Assembly: GCA_934512155.1 (NCBI GenBank)
Contig: CAKSWS010000015.1
Location: 1 to 33,230 of the forward strand
Source of the DNA: an uncultured Eubacterium sp.
GTDB lineage: Bacteria; Bacillota; Clostridia; Oscillospirales; Acutalibacteraceae
Direction of reading: 5' to 3'
DNA: 33,230 nucleotides
Under the pieces are notes generated by a model, which did not search any database, was not told the DNA's origin, and worked only from the letters and a program-made list of their open reading frames with translations. Each line of letters opens with the position of its first letter. Position 1 is the stretch's first letter. The translations under genes and the position numbers were made by a program. Shown piece by piece: positions 23,328 to 30,670 of this stretch.

Positions 23328-23540
23328 ATGATGCCTTTAACTTTTGCCGCTACAGGCGACGATGTTATTGTAAAAAAAATAGGCGGCAAGCCTGAGGTAA
23401 AAAAACATTTGGAAAACTTGGGATTTGTGGCAGGAAGTGAAATTTCCGTTATAACAGAGCAAAACGGCAACCTTATTGTTAAGGTTAAAGAAGCACGTGT
23501 TGCCGTTAGCAAGGAAATGGCAAATAAAATTTTCATATAA
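23328..23540 (+). CDS. feoA: FeoA-family protein (first of two)
   Basis: This small cytosolic SH3-like protein (70 residues) is thought to work with FeoB in ferrous iron uptake. Family pattern: the central VKKHLENLGFVAGSEISVI, followed by GNLIVKVKEARVAVSKEMANKI. CGGAGG lies 7 bases before the ATG; a second in-frame ATG is immediately next. It is the first gene of the operon. Compared with the second FeoA it lacks the usual (L/M)GLxxG wording and is more divergent, so the two copies may have separate roles. Confidence 0.9.
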   Translation: MMPLTFAATGDDVIVKKIGGKPEVKKHLENLGFVAGSEISVITEQNGNLIVKVKEARVAVSKEMANKIFI

Positions 23541-23569
23541 TTTTATTAACATATAAGGAGGATTTAAGT

Positions 23570-23791
23570 ATGAGAACACTTAAGCAGGTTAAGCCGGGCG
23601 AAACCGTTAAGGTTGTTAAACTTCACGGCGAAGGCGCACTTAAACGCAGAATTATGGATATGGGCATAACAAAAGGCGTTGAAGTGTTTGTAAGAAAGGT
23701 TGCACCTTTGGGCGACCCTATTGAAATTAAAGTTCGTGGCTATGAGCTTTCACTCAGAAAAGCAGATGCCGAGCTTATTGATGTTGAATAA
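23570..23791 (+). CDS. feoA: FeoA-family protein (second of two)
   Basis: The protein has 73 residues. It is the more canonical FeoA: MRTLKQVKPGETVKVVKLHG, then LKRRIMDMGITKGVEVFVRK, then PIEIKVRGYELSLRKADAELI. AAGGAGG precedes the ATG. It is separated from feoB by 95 bp that contain a GC-rich hairpin and an operator, so feoB may have additional control. Confidence 0.93.
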   Translation: MRTLKQVKPGETVKVVKLHGEGALKRRIMDMGITKGVEVFVRKVAPLGDPIEIKVRGYELSLRKADAELIDVE

Positions 23792-23805
23792 GTTTATTAA
23801 TTAAT

Positions 23806-23860
23806 ATCTCCGCCTGTTTAATTGCGGCGGAACACATATTTGAGTTAGCGTAGGCTAACT
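23806..23860. promoter_or_regulatory. feoA-feoB gap: hairpin and feo operator 3
   Basis: TCCGCC and GGCGGA (about 23807-23831) form a 6-bp stem with an 11-nt loop. AGTTAG-CGTAGG-CTAACT (23843-23860) follows; its pairing can extend to AGTTAGC/GCTAACT. The second part repeats operator 1. It may regulate feoB separately or form an RNA structure upstream of its ribosome site. Confidence 0.6.
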
Positions 23861-23886
23861 TTTGAAACAGGAAAGGAAATTTACTT

Positions 23887-26412
23887 ATGGGTATTAAAAT
23901 TGCTCTTGCAGGTAACCCAAACTGCGGTAAAACAACGTTGTTTAACGCACTTACGGGTTCAAACCAATTCGTCGGCAACTGGCCCGGCGTTACGGTAGAG
24001 AAAAAAGAAGGTAAGCTTAAAAAGCACAGTGATGTTATAATCACCGACTTACCCGGTATTTACTCACTTTCCCCTTATACATTAGAGGAAGTTGTTGCCA
24101 GAAATTATCTTATTAATGAACATCCTGATGCCGTTCTTAATATTATTGACGGTACTAACCTTGAAAGAAACCTTTATCTTACAACACAAATCGTAGAACT
24201 TGGCATTCCTGTTGTTGTTGCTGTTAATATGATGGATGTTGTTAAGAAAAACGGTGATAAAATTAACACAGAAGAACTTTCACGCCAGCTTGCTTGCCCG
24301 GTTGTTGAAATTTCTGCACTTAAAGGCACTGGAATTAAAGAAGCTGCAGAGCTTGCAGTTAAAGCGGCACAGGGAAGCCCTACGATTCCGCAGCATAAAT
24401 TCAGCGGTGTAGTTGAACATGCGCTTGCACATATCGAAGAGGCAGTGCTTCACGATATGCCTGAAGAAAAGCAGCGTTGGTATGCAGTTAAAATTTTTGA
24501 AGGTGATGACAAGGTTCTTGAACAGCTTAACATTCCTGCAGAAACACTTGCTCATATTAAAAATGATATTGAAGAAGCAGAGCAGGAGCTTGATGATGAC
24601 GCAGAATCAATTATAACAAACGAACGTTATGTTTACATTGCTTCAATTATTAAAAGCGTTTATAAAAAGAAGAGCAAAGACAAACTTTCTACTTCGGATA
24701 AAATAGATAAAATTGTTACAAACAGATGGCTCGGTCTTCCTATTTTTGCAGTAATTATGTTTTTTGTTTACTATATTTCAATGGTAACGGTAGGTTCTGC
24801 GGCTACAGACTGGGCAAACGACGGCTTGTTTGGCGACGGTTATCATTTGCTTGGTATAGGTTCATCTGCATATGATGAAGCAGAAAAGGAATACGGCGAT
24901 ACAGACCAAATTCTTGACGCTTTTGTTTCTGAATACGGCACAGATGAAACGGCAGACGCTATTGACCTTGAAAATGAGGAATACAGCGAAGATGCCGCAC
25001 AGACAGCATTGGCACAACTTGTTGCCGCTACTCCTGAAGATGCAAATGTTACTTATGTAACAGAAGATGAAGAAACACTTGAAACAACAGACCACGCTAA
25101 CACAAGTAAGGCTGATTTGGAAAATGCTGTGGCTCAATATGAAAACACTGAATATAAAGAGGGCTTTGGCGCTCCCGATACATCAACTTACGGCGTTTGG
25201 GTTCCCGGTATTCCTGTTCTTATCGGCAATCTTCTTGAAAAAGCAAATTCACCTGAATGGCTTTCCGGTCTTATTCTTGACGGTATTGTTGCCGGTGTAG
25301 GCGCAGTTTTAGGTTTCGTACCGCAAATGCTTGTATTGTTCTTCTTGCTTGCATTCCTTGAAGCTTGCGGTTATATGAGCCGTATTGCATTCGTACTTGA
25401 CAGAATTTTCAGAAAATTCGGTCTTTCAGGTAAATCATTCATCCCAATGCTTATCGGCACAGGCTGTGGTATTCCGGGTGTTATGGCTTCCAGAACTATT
25501 GAAAATGAACGTGATCGTCGTATGACGATTATGACAACAACGTTTATTCCTTGCGGAGCAAAAGTTCCGTTTATTGCAATGATTGCAGGCGCAATTTTCG
25601 GCGGCTCGGCAATCGTTTCCACATCGGCTTACTTTATTGGCTTGGCGGCAATTATTTTCTCGGGCATTATGCTTAAGAAAACAAAAATGTTTGCAGGCGA
25701 TCCGGCACCGTTTGTTATGGAACTTCCTGCATACCATCTTCCTACATTAGGCAACGTTCTTCGTTCAACTTGGGAACGTGGCTGGTCATTCATTAAAAAA
25801 GCCGGCACAATTATTACACTTTCAACAATCTTTGTTTGGTTCACAACTTACTTTGGAGTTGTAGACGGTCAGTTCAGAATGCTTAGTGAAGATGAAATTT
25901 CTTCTTCAATTCTTGCGGCAATCGGCGGAGCAATCGCTTGGATTTTCTCGCCACTCGGTTGGGGTAACTGGCAGGCAGTTGTTGCTTCTATTACAGGTCT
26001 TGTTGCAAAAGAAAACATTGTTGGTACAATGGGTATTCTCTTTGGCGGCGGCGACGGCACTGTTTACCAAAACATTGCAGCGGCATTCAATGGCATTACA
26101 GCTTATTCATTCCTTATTTTCAACCTCCTTTGCGCACCTTGCTTTGCAGCTATCGGCGCAATTAAGAGAGAAATGAACAGCCCTAAATGGACTTGGTTTG
26201 CAATTTGCTATCAGTGCGGATTTGCTTATTTGATTTCACTTATCGTATATCAATTCGGCAGTGCAATTTCAGGCGAATTACACATTGTAGGTTTTATTGC
26301 CGCAATCGCAGTTCTTGCATTTCTTCTTTACATGTTGTTCAGAAAGAATAAGTATGACGATAACAAGCTTACTGTTAAAACAACTTCCAAAAAATCAAAA
26401 ACTACTGTATAA
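23887..26412 (+). CDS. feoB: Ferrous iron transporter FeoB with an acidic extracellular insertion
   Basis: FeoB is a GTPase-coupled Fe2+ permease. The G domain has GNPNCGKTT (9-17), DLPG (54-57), NMMD (114-117) and a SALKGTG G5 region. A helical GDI-like linker follows to about 280. The membrane part starts near 284 (LPIFAVIMFFVYYISMVTVG) and includes GFVPQMLVLFFLLAFLEACGYMSR, MLIGTGCGIPGVMASR, and FIPCGAKVPF. At 841 residues it is longer than usual. Between the first membrane helix and WVPGIPVLIG (residue 438) lies an extra segment of about 115 residues (319-435), very rich in Asp, Glu and Thr; most FeoB proteins have only a short loop there. ATG is preceded by GAAAGG. Confidence 0.95.
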   Translation: MGIKIALAGNPNCGKTTLFNALTGSNQFVGNWPGVTVEKKEGKLKKHSDVIITDLPGIYSLSPYTLEEVVARNYLINEHPDAVLNIIDGTNLERNLYLTTQIVELGIPVVVAVNMMDVVKKNGDKINTEELSRQLACPVVEISALKGTGIKEAAELAVKAAQGSPTIPQHKFSGVVEHALAHIEEAVLHDMPEEKQRWYAVKIFEGDDKVLEQLNIPAETLAHIKNDIEEAEQELDDDAESIITNERYVYIASIIKSVYKKKSKDKLSTSDKIDKIVTNRWLGLPIFAVIMFFVYYISMVTVGSAATDWANDGLFGDGYHLLGIGSSAYDEAEKEYGDTDQILDAFVSEYGTDETADAIDLENEEYSEDAAQTALAQLVAATPEDANVTYVTEDEETLETTDHANTSKADLENAVAQYENTEYKEGFGAPDTSTYGVWVPGIPVLIGNLLEKANSPEWLSGLILDGIVAGVGAVLGFVPQMLVLFFLLAFLEACGYMSRIAFVLDRIFRKFGLSGKSFIPMLIGTGCGIPGVMASRTIENERDRRMTIMTTTFIPCGAKVPFIAMIAGAIFGGSAIVSTSAYFIGLAAIIFSGIMLKKTKMFAGDPAPFVMELPAYHLPTLGNVLRSTWERGWSFIKKAGTIITLSTIFVWFTTYFGVVDGQFRMLSEDEISSSILAAIGGAIAWIFSPLGWGNWQAVVASITGLVAKENIVGTMGILFGGGDGTVYQNIAAAFNGITAYSFLIFNLLCAPCFAAIGAIKREMNSPKWTWFAICYQCGFAYLISLIVYQFGSAISGELHIVGFIAAIAVLAFLLYMLFRKNKYDDNKLTVKTTSKKSKTTV

Positions 26413-26447
26413 TTAAGTAAAGCAATTTACGAAGGGAAGTATGATGT

Positions 26448-26636
26448 ATGTTAGCTTTTTTGAAAGCAAATATTTGGACAATAGTTATTATAGCCGTTTT
26501 GGTTGTAATAGTTGCCCTAATCATCAGAAGTCTTGTTAAAGATAAAAAAAGCGGAGGGGGGTGCAGTGGAAACTGCGCCGGCTGTTCCGGATGCTCGGGT
26601 TGCTCTTACGGGGCAGACACATCTAAAAAGGAGTAA
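26448..26636 (+). CDS. FeoB-associated Cys-rich membrane protein
   Basis: The protein has 62 residues: one N-terminal membrane helix (about 9-28, IWTIVIIAVLVVIVALIIR), a short basic linker, then the Cys/Gly-rich motif GGGCSGNCAGCSGCSGCS. This is the usual small partner found behind feoB in Clostridia; metal handling at the membrane is presumed but not shown. The next gene starts 3 bp after its stop. Confidence 0.92.
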   Translation: MLAFLKANIWTIVIIAVLVVIVALIIRSLVKDKKSGGGCSGNCAGCSGCSGCSYGADTSKKE

Positions 26637-26639
26637 GAT

Positions 26640-26999
26640 ATGTCTTACACTTCAGCACAAATAAAATATATGGTTGCAATGGGGGCGCTTTGTAACGAAA
26701 GCGGGCAAATAAGAAGCATGGAAATTGCCGATTACCTTGCCGTTTCAAAGCCAAGCGTTCACAAAATGATTGCAGAGTTTTGCGATATGGGAATTATCAC
26801 TAAAAATCCGTATTCCTTCATACAAATAACTCCTTACGGTAAAAAAATTATCAACGAATATTCTAACGGATATAATAAGATAAAAAACCATTTTCACAAT
26901 GACTTGGATGTTAACAGTGATACTGCTAAAAACACTGCAATGTCAATCATATGTGTGCTTAGTGAAAAAGAACTTAACGAACTTTGCACTAAGCTATAA
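26640..26999 (+). CDS. DtxR/MntR-like metal-dependent regulator
   Basis: The protein has 119 residues. The N-terminal winged helix is IdeR/MntR-like: YMVAMGALCNESGQIRSMEI, ADYLAVSKPSVHKMIAEFCD, then the wing with YSFIQITPYGKKIINEY. The C-terminal half (about 70-119) is short and helical, smaller than the DtxR dimerisation/metal domain, and there is no SH3-like domain. It is the last gene of the feo operon. The operon carries three GTTAG/CTAAC palindromes, so this protein is the obvious candidate to bind them and repress feo when iron is sufficient. Metal ligands cannot be assigned with confidence. Confidence 0.82.
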   Translation: MSYTSAQIKYMVAMGALCNESGQIRSMEIADYLAVSKPSVHKMIAEFCDMGIITKNPYSFIQITPYGKKIINEYSNGYNKIKNHFHNDLDVNSDTAKNTAMSIICVLSEKELNELCTKL

Positions 27000-27002
27000 A
27001 TC

Positions 27003-27030
27003 AAAGAGGCGGATAACCCGCCTCTTTTTT
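27003..27030 (+). terminator. Terminator of the feo operon
   Basis: AAAGAGGCGG (27003-27012), loop ATAAC, CCGCCTCTTT (27018-27027), then TTT. Confidence 0.9.
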
Positions 27031-27067
27031 ATATCTGTTTAGTTTGTTATATGCTTTTTATATATTT

Positions 27068-27268
27068 CGCCGTAAACACGGCAGGGTTGTGCCATTCTTT
27101 CGTGTTGCAAAAGAACGGCACCATAGAATCCTCCCACCGCAAGCGGTCCCCCCCTCCTTTAACAAGGAGGGCACTACGCAAATCAGGGGGAGTGCAACAA
27201 GTTGCAATTCCCCCTAATAACCCCCTAAAACATTTGTAAAACCGCCACGCTTACGCATAGGCGGTTTT
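27068..27268 (-). repeat. Composite hairpin repeat, copy C (most complete)
   Basis: Read on the minus strand: H1 CCGCC/GGCGG (27268-27238), GGGGG block, H2 (27214-27186), bipartite repeat with stem ACCGC/GCGGT (27171-27126), H3 (27121-27089), H4 (27083-27068, last base altered). It lies between the convergent feo and glycosyltransferase operons. No gene is supported in 27000-27413. Confidence 0.87.
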
Positions 27269-27288
27269 ATTTTGGGTTGTTGTTAATT

Positions 27289-27350
27289 GAATCCCCCTGT
27301 TTTCATAAATGAAAACATCCCCCTTTAACAAGGGGGACTTATTTTTTTAC
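27289..27350 (-). repeat. Bipartite hairpin repeat, copy 8, with plus-strand T-tract
   Basis: Minus-strand frame CCCCCTTGTTAAAGGGGG, palindromic stem TGTTTTCAT-TT-ATGAAAACA (27298-27317), GGGGGATTC. The central stem is unique in the window. On the plus strand CCCCC...GGGGG is followed by ACTTATTTTTTT, which looks like a terminator. Confidence 0.85.
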
Positions 27351-27357
27351 AACGCAG

Positions 27358-27402
27358 ACAAAAGGGTTTAGGCAACACGCAGTGTTGACGGAGGGATTCC
27401 GA
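27358..27402 (+). repeat. Bipartite hairpin repeat, partial copy 9
   Basis: GCAGACAAAAGGGTTTAGG, central stem CAACAC-GCA-GTGTTG (27373-27387), then ACGGAGGGATTC. The left flank is identical to the copy at 19789-19878, but the stem sequence differs there (ACCAC/GTGGT). Confidence 0.75.
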
Positions 27403-27413
27403 TAAGTTGCCGA

Positions 27414-28376
27414 TTATTTACTCATTATTTTTGCAAACTGTTCATATTCTTTTTTATTATAAAAATAATTTGCCGGTTTGCCGGCAACACCAAGCTCTTG
27501 CCACCATTCGTTTTTAAGCTTGTTATAAAGCTTGTCATATGTAGGCTGTGCCAGTGTGTTTAAATTCCAAAGGCTGAAGTGAAGTGCATAGTTAATGTAA
27601 TCTTTTTCAACTTCGTCATAAAGTTTTTCCGCAACAAGTCTTTCTTTAAGAGCGGTAAGGGCTTTATAAAAACAATCCCAAGATTTTTCCCTTGTGTTTG
27701 AAAGAGAATCCTTGTTGTTACGCCTTTGATGAGCAAGTATTTTGCCTTTTTCAACACAGGCAATTTTCTTTGCAACGGCAACAGCGGAAAAAACAAACAG
27801 CATATCGTTGCTTGTGCGCTGTTCCTGAAACCAAAGGTTGTTATTAATAACAAACTGCCTGTTGTAAAGCTTATCCCACGCCCAACCAACAAAAACCTTA
27901 AAAATATTATCAGTCATTGTTCGGTGGTTAAAAGGTTGATACGGCGGAATTTCGCTGTAGCGTAAAGTCCAATTAACGGTTTTGAATTCTTTTGATTCTT
28001 CCGAATATTGGTCTGACTGAAAAACGACAAAATCCGCTTTGCTGTTTTCTGCGCAGGCGTATGCTTCTTCAAGCATTTTTTCGTCAAAAAAGTCGTCGCT
28101 GTCTAAAAATGAAAGGTATTTTCCTTTTGCTCTGCGAAGTCCGTTGTTTCGTGCGGCACCGGCACCGCCGTTTTCCTGTAAAACGTAAATAAATCTGCTG
28201 TCTTTTTCCGCAAACTCTTTTGCAATTTCAGCAGATGAATCGGTTGAACCGTCGTCCACCATAATAACTTCAATTTCCTTTAAAGTTTGTTTTGCCACGC
28301 TTTCTAAGTTTTGGCGCAAATATTTTTCCACATTGTAAATGGGAATAATAACGGAAACTTTAATATCCTCAGTCAT
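27414..28376 (-). CDS. Glycosyltransferase, family 2 (GT-A fold)
   Basis: The protein has 320 residues with no membrane helix. It opens KVSVIIPIYNVEKYLRQNLE; the nucleotide-binding DDGSTDSS is near residue 40 and the metal-binding DSDD is in YLSFLDSDDFFDE (near 90-100). Such enzymes transfer a sugar from a nucleotide donor onto a surface glycan. Its ATG overlaps the end of the upstream gene by 8 bases. It is the last gene of the glf operon. Donor and acceptor cannot be told from sequence. Confidence 0.9.
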   Translation of the reverse strand: MTEDIKVSVIIPIYNVEKYLRQNLESVAKQTLKEIEVIMVDDGSTDSSAEIAKEFAEKDSRFIYVLQENGGAGAARNNGLRRAKGKYLSFLDSDDFFDEKMLEEAYACAENSKADFVVFQSDQYSEESKEFKTVNWTLRYSEIPPYQPFNHRTMTDNIFKVFVGWAWDKLYNRQFVINNNLWFQEQRTSNDMLFVFSAVAVAKKIACVEKGKILAHQRRNNKDSLSNTREKSWDCFYKALTALKERLVAEKLYDEVEKDYINYALHFSLWNLNTLAQPTYDKLYNKLKNEWWQELGVAGKPANYFYNKKEYEQFAKIMSK

Positions 28377-29538
28377 TTTTTTGGTAACCTCTTCTCATTT
28401 TGTTAAGCTTTCTGTAAACCTTTTTTGCAAAGCGTTTAAATCTTACGGGAATATACATAATTGCTTTGCCTATTTTGTACGATTTTGAACGCTTAATTTT
28501 ATCAAGTTCGGCTTTAACCTGTTTAAAGTTGTTGTTAATGCTTGTGCTGCCGTTGTTCATAGGAAGTGCTTTAACCTTGTAATAAACTGCAGGTTGGTTT
28601 ATAAGCAAATGCAAATTATCACGCTCTGCGGCGGTGAAAAGATTTTCGTCCATTTCACCTAAATCTCTTGCACGCTTCATTTCTTTGCTAAAGCGGTCTA
28701 CATAATCTTTTTTTAGGGAATTGTCAATTCTTCTTAATGTGGCAACAGAGTTGTGAAAACGCTTTAATGTGTAATATGTTTTAAATGTTTCCCATGTTTC
28801 TTTGTGTTGAATAAGAATGTCTTTAATATGGTCGTATTCAACGTTGATGCAATAAACCTTTTGCATATTTTTTACAGATGAATTTGGGTTATCACGCCTG
28901 TTCATATAGTAAGGCTTGTCAATAATCATGCCTCTTTCCGCAAAGGCAAATGTTTGAAACCAAAAGCCGTTGTCTTGAAAAGACGCACCGGGTGTTTCGT
29001 TGTGGCGAATGTTGTATTTATCAAGAAATGACTTTTTGTAAATACCGCTCCAAGTATTCATTATAAAACGAATTGCTTCGGGAGTTTTACTTGGGTTAAA
29101 TACTTTGTTGTAATATGTGTTTGTTCTGTCCAAATGGTTGTATGTTAAAAACATATCGCCGTTTGAAGCACGCTCAAAACGGTAAAAATCCGCTTTAACA
29201 AAGTCTAAATCGTTGGCTTTTGCAATTTTGTATAAATCGCCAAACATATTTACAGGCACAAAATCATCAGGTTCAAGAATGCCGATGTATTCGCCTGTGG
29301 CTTTTTCAAGGCCAATGTTCATGCCAATGCCGTAGCCGCCGTTTTCCTTATCTACCAAAATAATGCGGTCGTCTTTTTCCGCATAGCTTTTAAGAATTGC
29401 CAACGAACCGTCTGTAGAACCGTCGTTAATACAAATAATTTCAATATCTTCAAGTGTTTGGTTTGTAATGCTTTCCATGCACTCAACAAGGTAAGGCTCT
29501 ACATTGTAGGTTGGAATTATAACGGAAACTTTTGCCAT
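28369..29538 (-). CDS. Glycosyltransferase, family 2, with extended C-terminus
   Basis: The protein has 389 residues. The GT2 core is KVSVIIPTYNVEPYLVECME, then INDGSTDGS. The metal motif reads EPDD (GILEPDDFVP) instead of the DSDD of its neighbours, a variant also seen in active CpsI/WcaA-like enzymes. The C-terminal part is helical and very basic (KRFAKKVYRKLNKMRRG), possibly for membrane contact. AAGGAG upstream of the ATG lies within the end of glf, 3 bp before this start. Confidence 0.9.
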   Translation of the reverse strand: MAKVSVIIPTYNVEPYLVECMESITNQTLEDIEIICINDGSTDGSLAILKSYAEKDDRIILVDKENGGYGIGMNIGLEKATGEYIGILEPDDFVPVNMFGDLYKIAKANDLDFVKADFYRFERASNGDMFLTYNHLDRTNTYYNKVFNPSKTPEAIRFIMNTWSGIYKKSFLDKYNIRHNETPGASFQDNGFWFQTFAFAERGMIIDKPYYMNRRDNPNSSVKNMQKVYCINVEYDHIKDILIQHKETWETFKTYYTLKRFHNSVATLRRIDNSLKKDYVDRFSKEMKRARDLGEMDENLFTAAERDNLHLLINQPAVYYKVKALPMNNGSTSINNNFKQVKAELDKIKRSKSYKIGKAIMYIPVRFKRFAKKVYRKLNKMRRGYQKND

Positions 29539-29541
29539 TTT

Positions 29542-30657
29542 TTATTTCTCCTTAAATTCTTCGTTTACTGTTTCAAGGGCTGCGGCAATAACCTTGTCCA
29601 TATCGTAATATTGGTATCTGCCAAGTCTGCCGCCGAAAATAACGTTTTCTTCGCTGTTGCCAAGCTCTTCGTATTTTTTGTAAAGTGCATTGTTTTCTTC
29701 GTTGTTAATGGGGTAGTAAGGCTCAATGCCCACACTCCATTCGCTTGAATATTCTTTTGAAATAACCGTGCCTTTTCCCGTTCCGAATTCAAAGTGCTTG
29801 TGTTCAATAATTCTTGTGTAAGGCACTTCACGCTCGGTGTAGTTAACAACGGCGTTACCCTGGTAATTGTCTGTATCAGGCAAATATTCTGTTTCAAATC
29901 TAACGGTTCTGTACTGCAACGCACCGAATTTGTAGTTAAAATACTCGTCAATATTTCCGGTATAAACTATTTTTATTGAGCCAAGGTCATTTTCTTTTTT
30001 GTAATCTTCAAAGCTTGTGTTTAAAAGCACATCTGTGCCGTCAAGCATTTTTTCAATAATTTTTGTGTATCCGCCTATAGGAATGCCTTGGTATCTGTCG
30101 TTAAAATAGTTGTTGTCGTAGGTGTATCTTACAGGTAAGCGCTTAATAATGAAAGCAGGCAACTCTGTGCAGCTTCTGCCCCATTGCTTTTCGGTGTAGC
30201 CTTTAACAAGTTTTTCGTAAACGTCTTTGCCGATAAGGGAAAGAGCCTGCTCTTCAAGGTTTTGGGGGTTTTCAATATTAAATTCCGCTTTTTGCTTTTC
30301 AATAATTTCTTTTGCTTCTGCCGGAGTTTTAATGCCCCACATTTTTGAAAATGTGTTCATATTAAAAGGCAAATTGTAAAGTTCATCTTTATAGATTGCA
30401 ACAGGTGAGTTAATGTAGTTGTTAAATTCGGCAAAGTTATTAATATAGTCCCACACCTGCTTGTTGCTTGTGTGGAAAATATGTGCGCCGTATTTGTGCA
30501 CGTTAATGCCGTTAACGTTTTCACAGTAAATGTTGCCGCCTATATGGTCTCTTTTTTCGATTACAAGGCAGGTTTTGCCTCTTTTTTTTGCCTCATATGC
30601 AAAAACAGAACCGAAAAGGCCGCTGCCTACTATTAAATAATCATATTTTTTGCTCAT
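29542..30657 (-). CDS. glf: UDP-galactopyranose mutase
   Basis: This FAD enzyme converts UDP-galactopyranose to UDP-galactofuranose, the donor for Galf residues in surface polysaccharides. The FAD motif is in DYLIVGSGLFGSVFAYEA, then EKRDHIGGN and the family signature VHKYGAHIFHTS. LPFNMNTF, EKQWGRSCTELP, YTRIIEHKHFE and the C-terminal GGRLGRYQYYDMD are also diagnostic. The start is ATG 30657 with AGAGGT 7 bases upstream; a longer frame to 30729 runs into the upstream gene. The length is 371 residues. It sits among three glycosyltransferases, which implies a Galf-containing glycan. Confidence 0.96.
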   Translation of the reverse strand: MSKKYDYLIVGSGLFGSVFAYEAKKRGKTCLVIEKRDHIGGNIYCENVNGINVHKYGAHIFHTSNKQVWDYINNFAEFNNYINSPVAIYKDELYNLPFNMNTFSKMWGIKTPAEAKEIIEKQKAEFNIENPQNLEEQALSLIGKDVYEKLVKGYTEKQWGRSCTELPAFIIKRLPVRYTYDNNYFNDRYQGIPIGGYTKIIEKMLDGTDVLLNTSFEDYKKENDLGSIKIVYTGNIDEYFNYKFGALQYRTVRFETEYLPDTDNYQGNAVVNYTEREVPYTRIIEHKHFEFGTGKGTVISKEYSSEWSVGIEPYYPINNEENNALYKKYEELGNSEENVIFGGRLGRYQYYDMDKVIAAALETVNEEFKEK

Positions 30658-30670
30658 ATTGTTTACCTCT

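Noticed and set aside
23806..23860. Riboswitch upstream of feoB
   Set aside because: The gap is only 95 bp, and its main structure is a DtxR-like palindrome repeated at the feo promoter; no known aptamer core is visible.
27051..27239. 62-codon open frame after the feo operon
   Set aside because: It consists of composite repeat copy C read in one frame.
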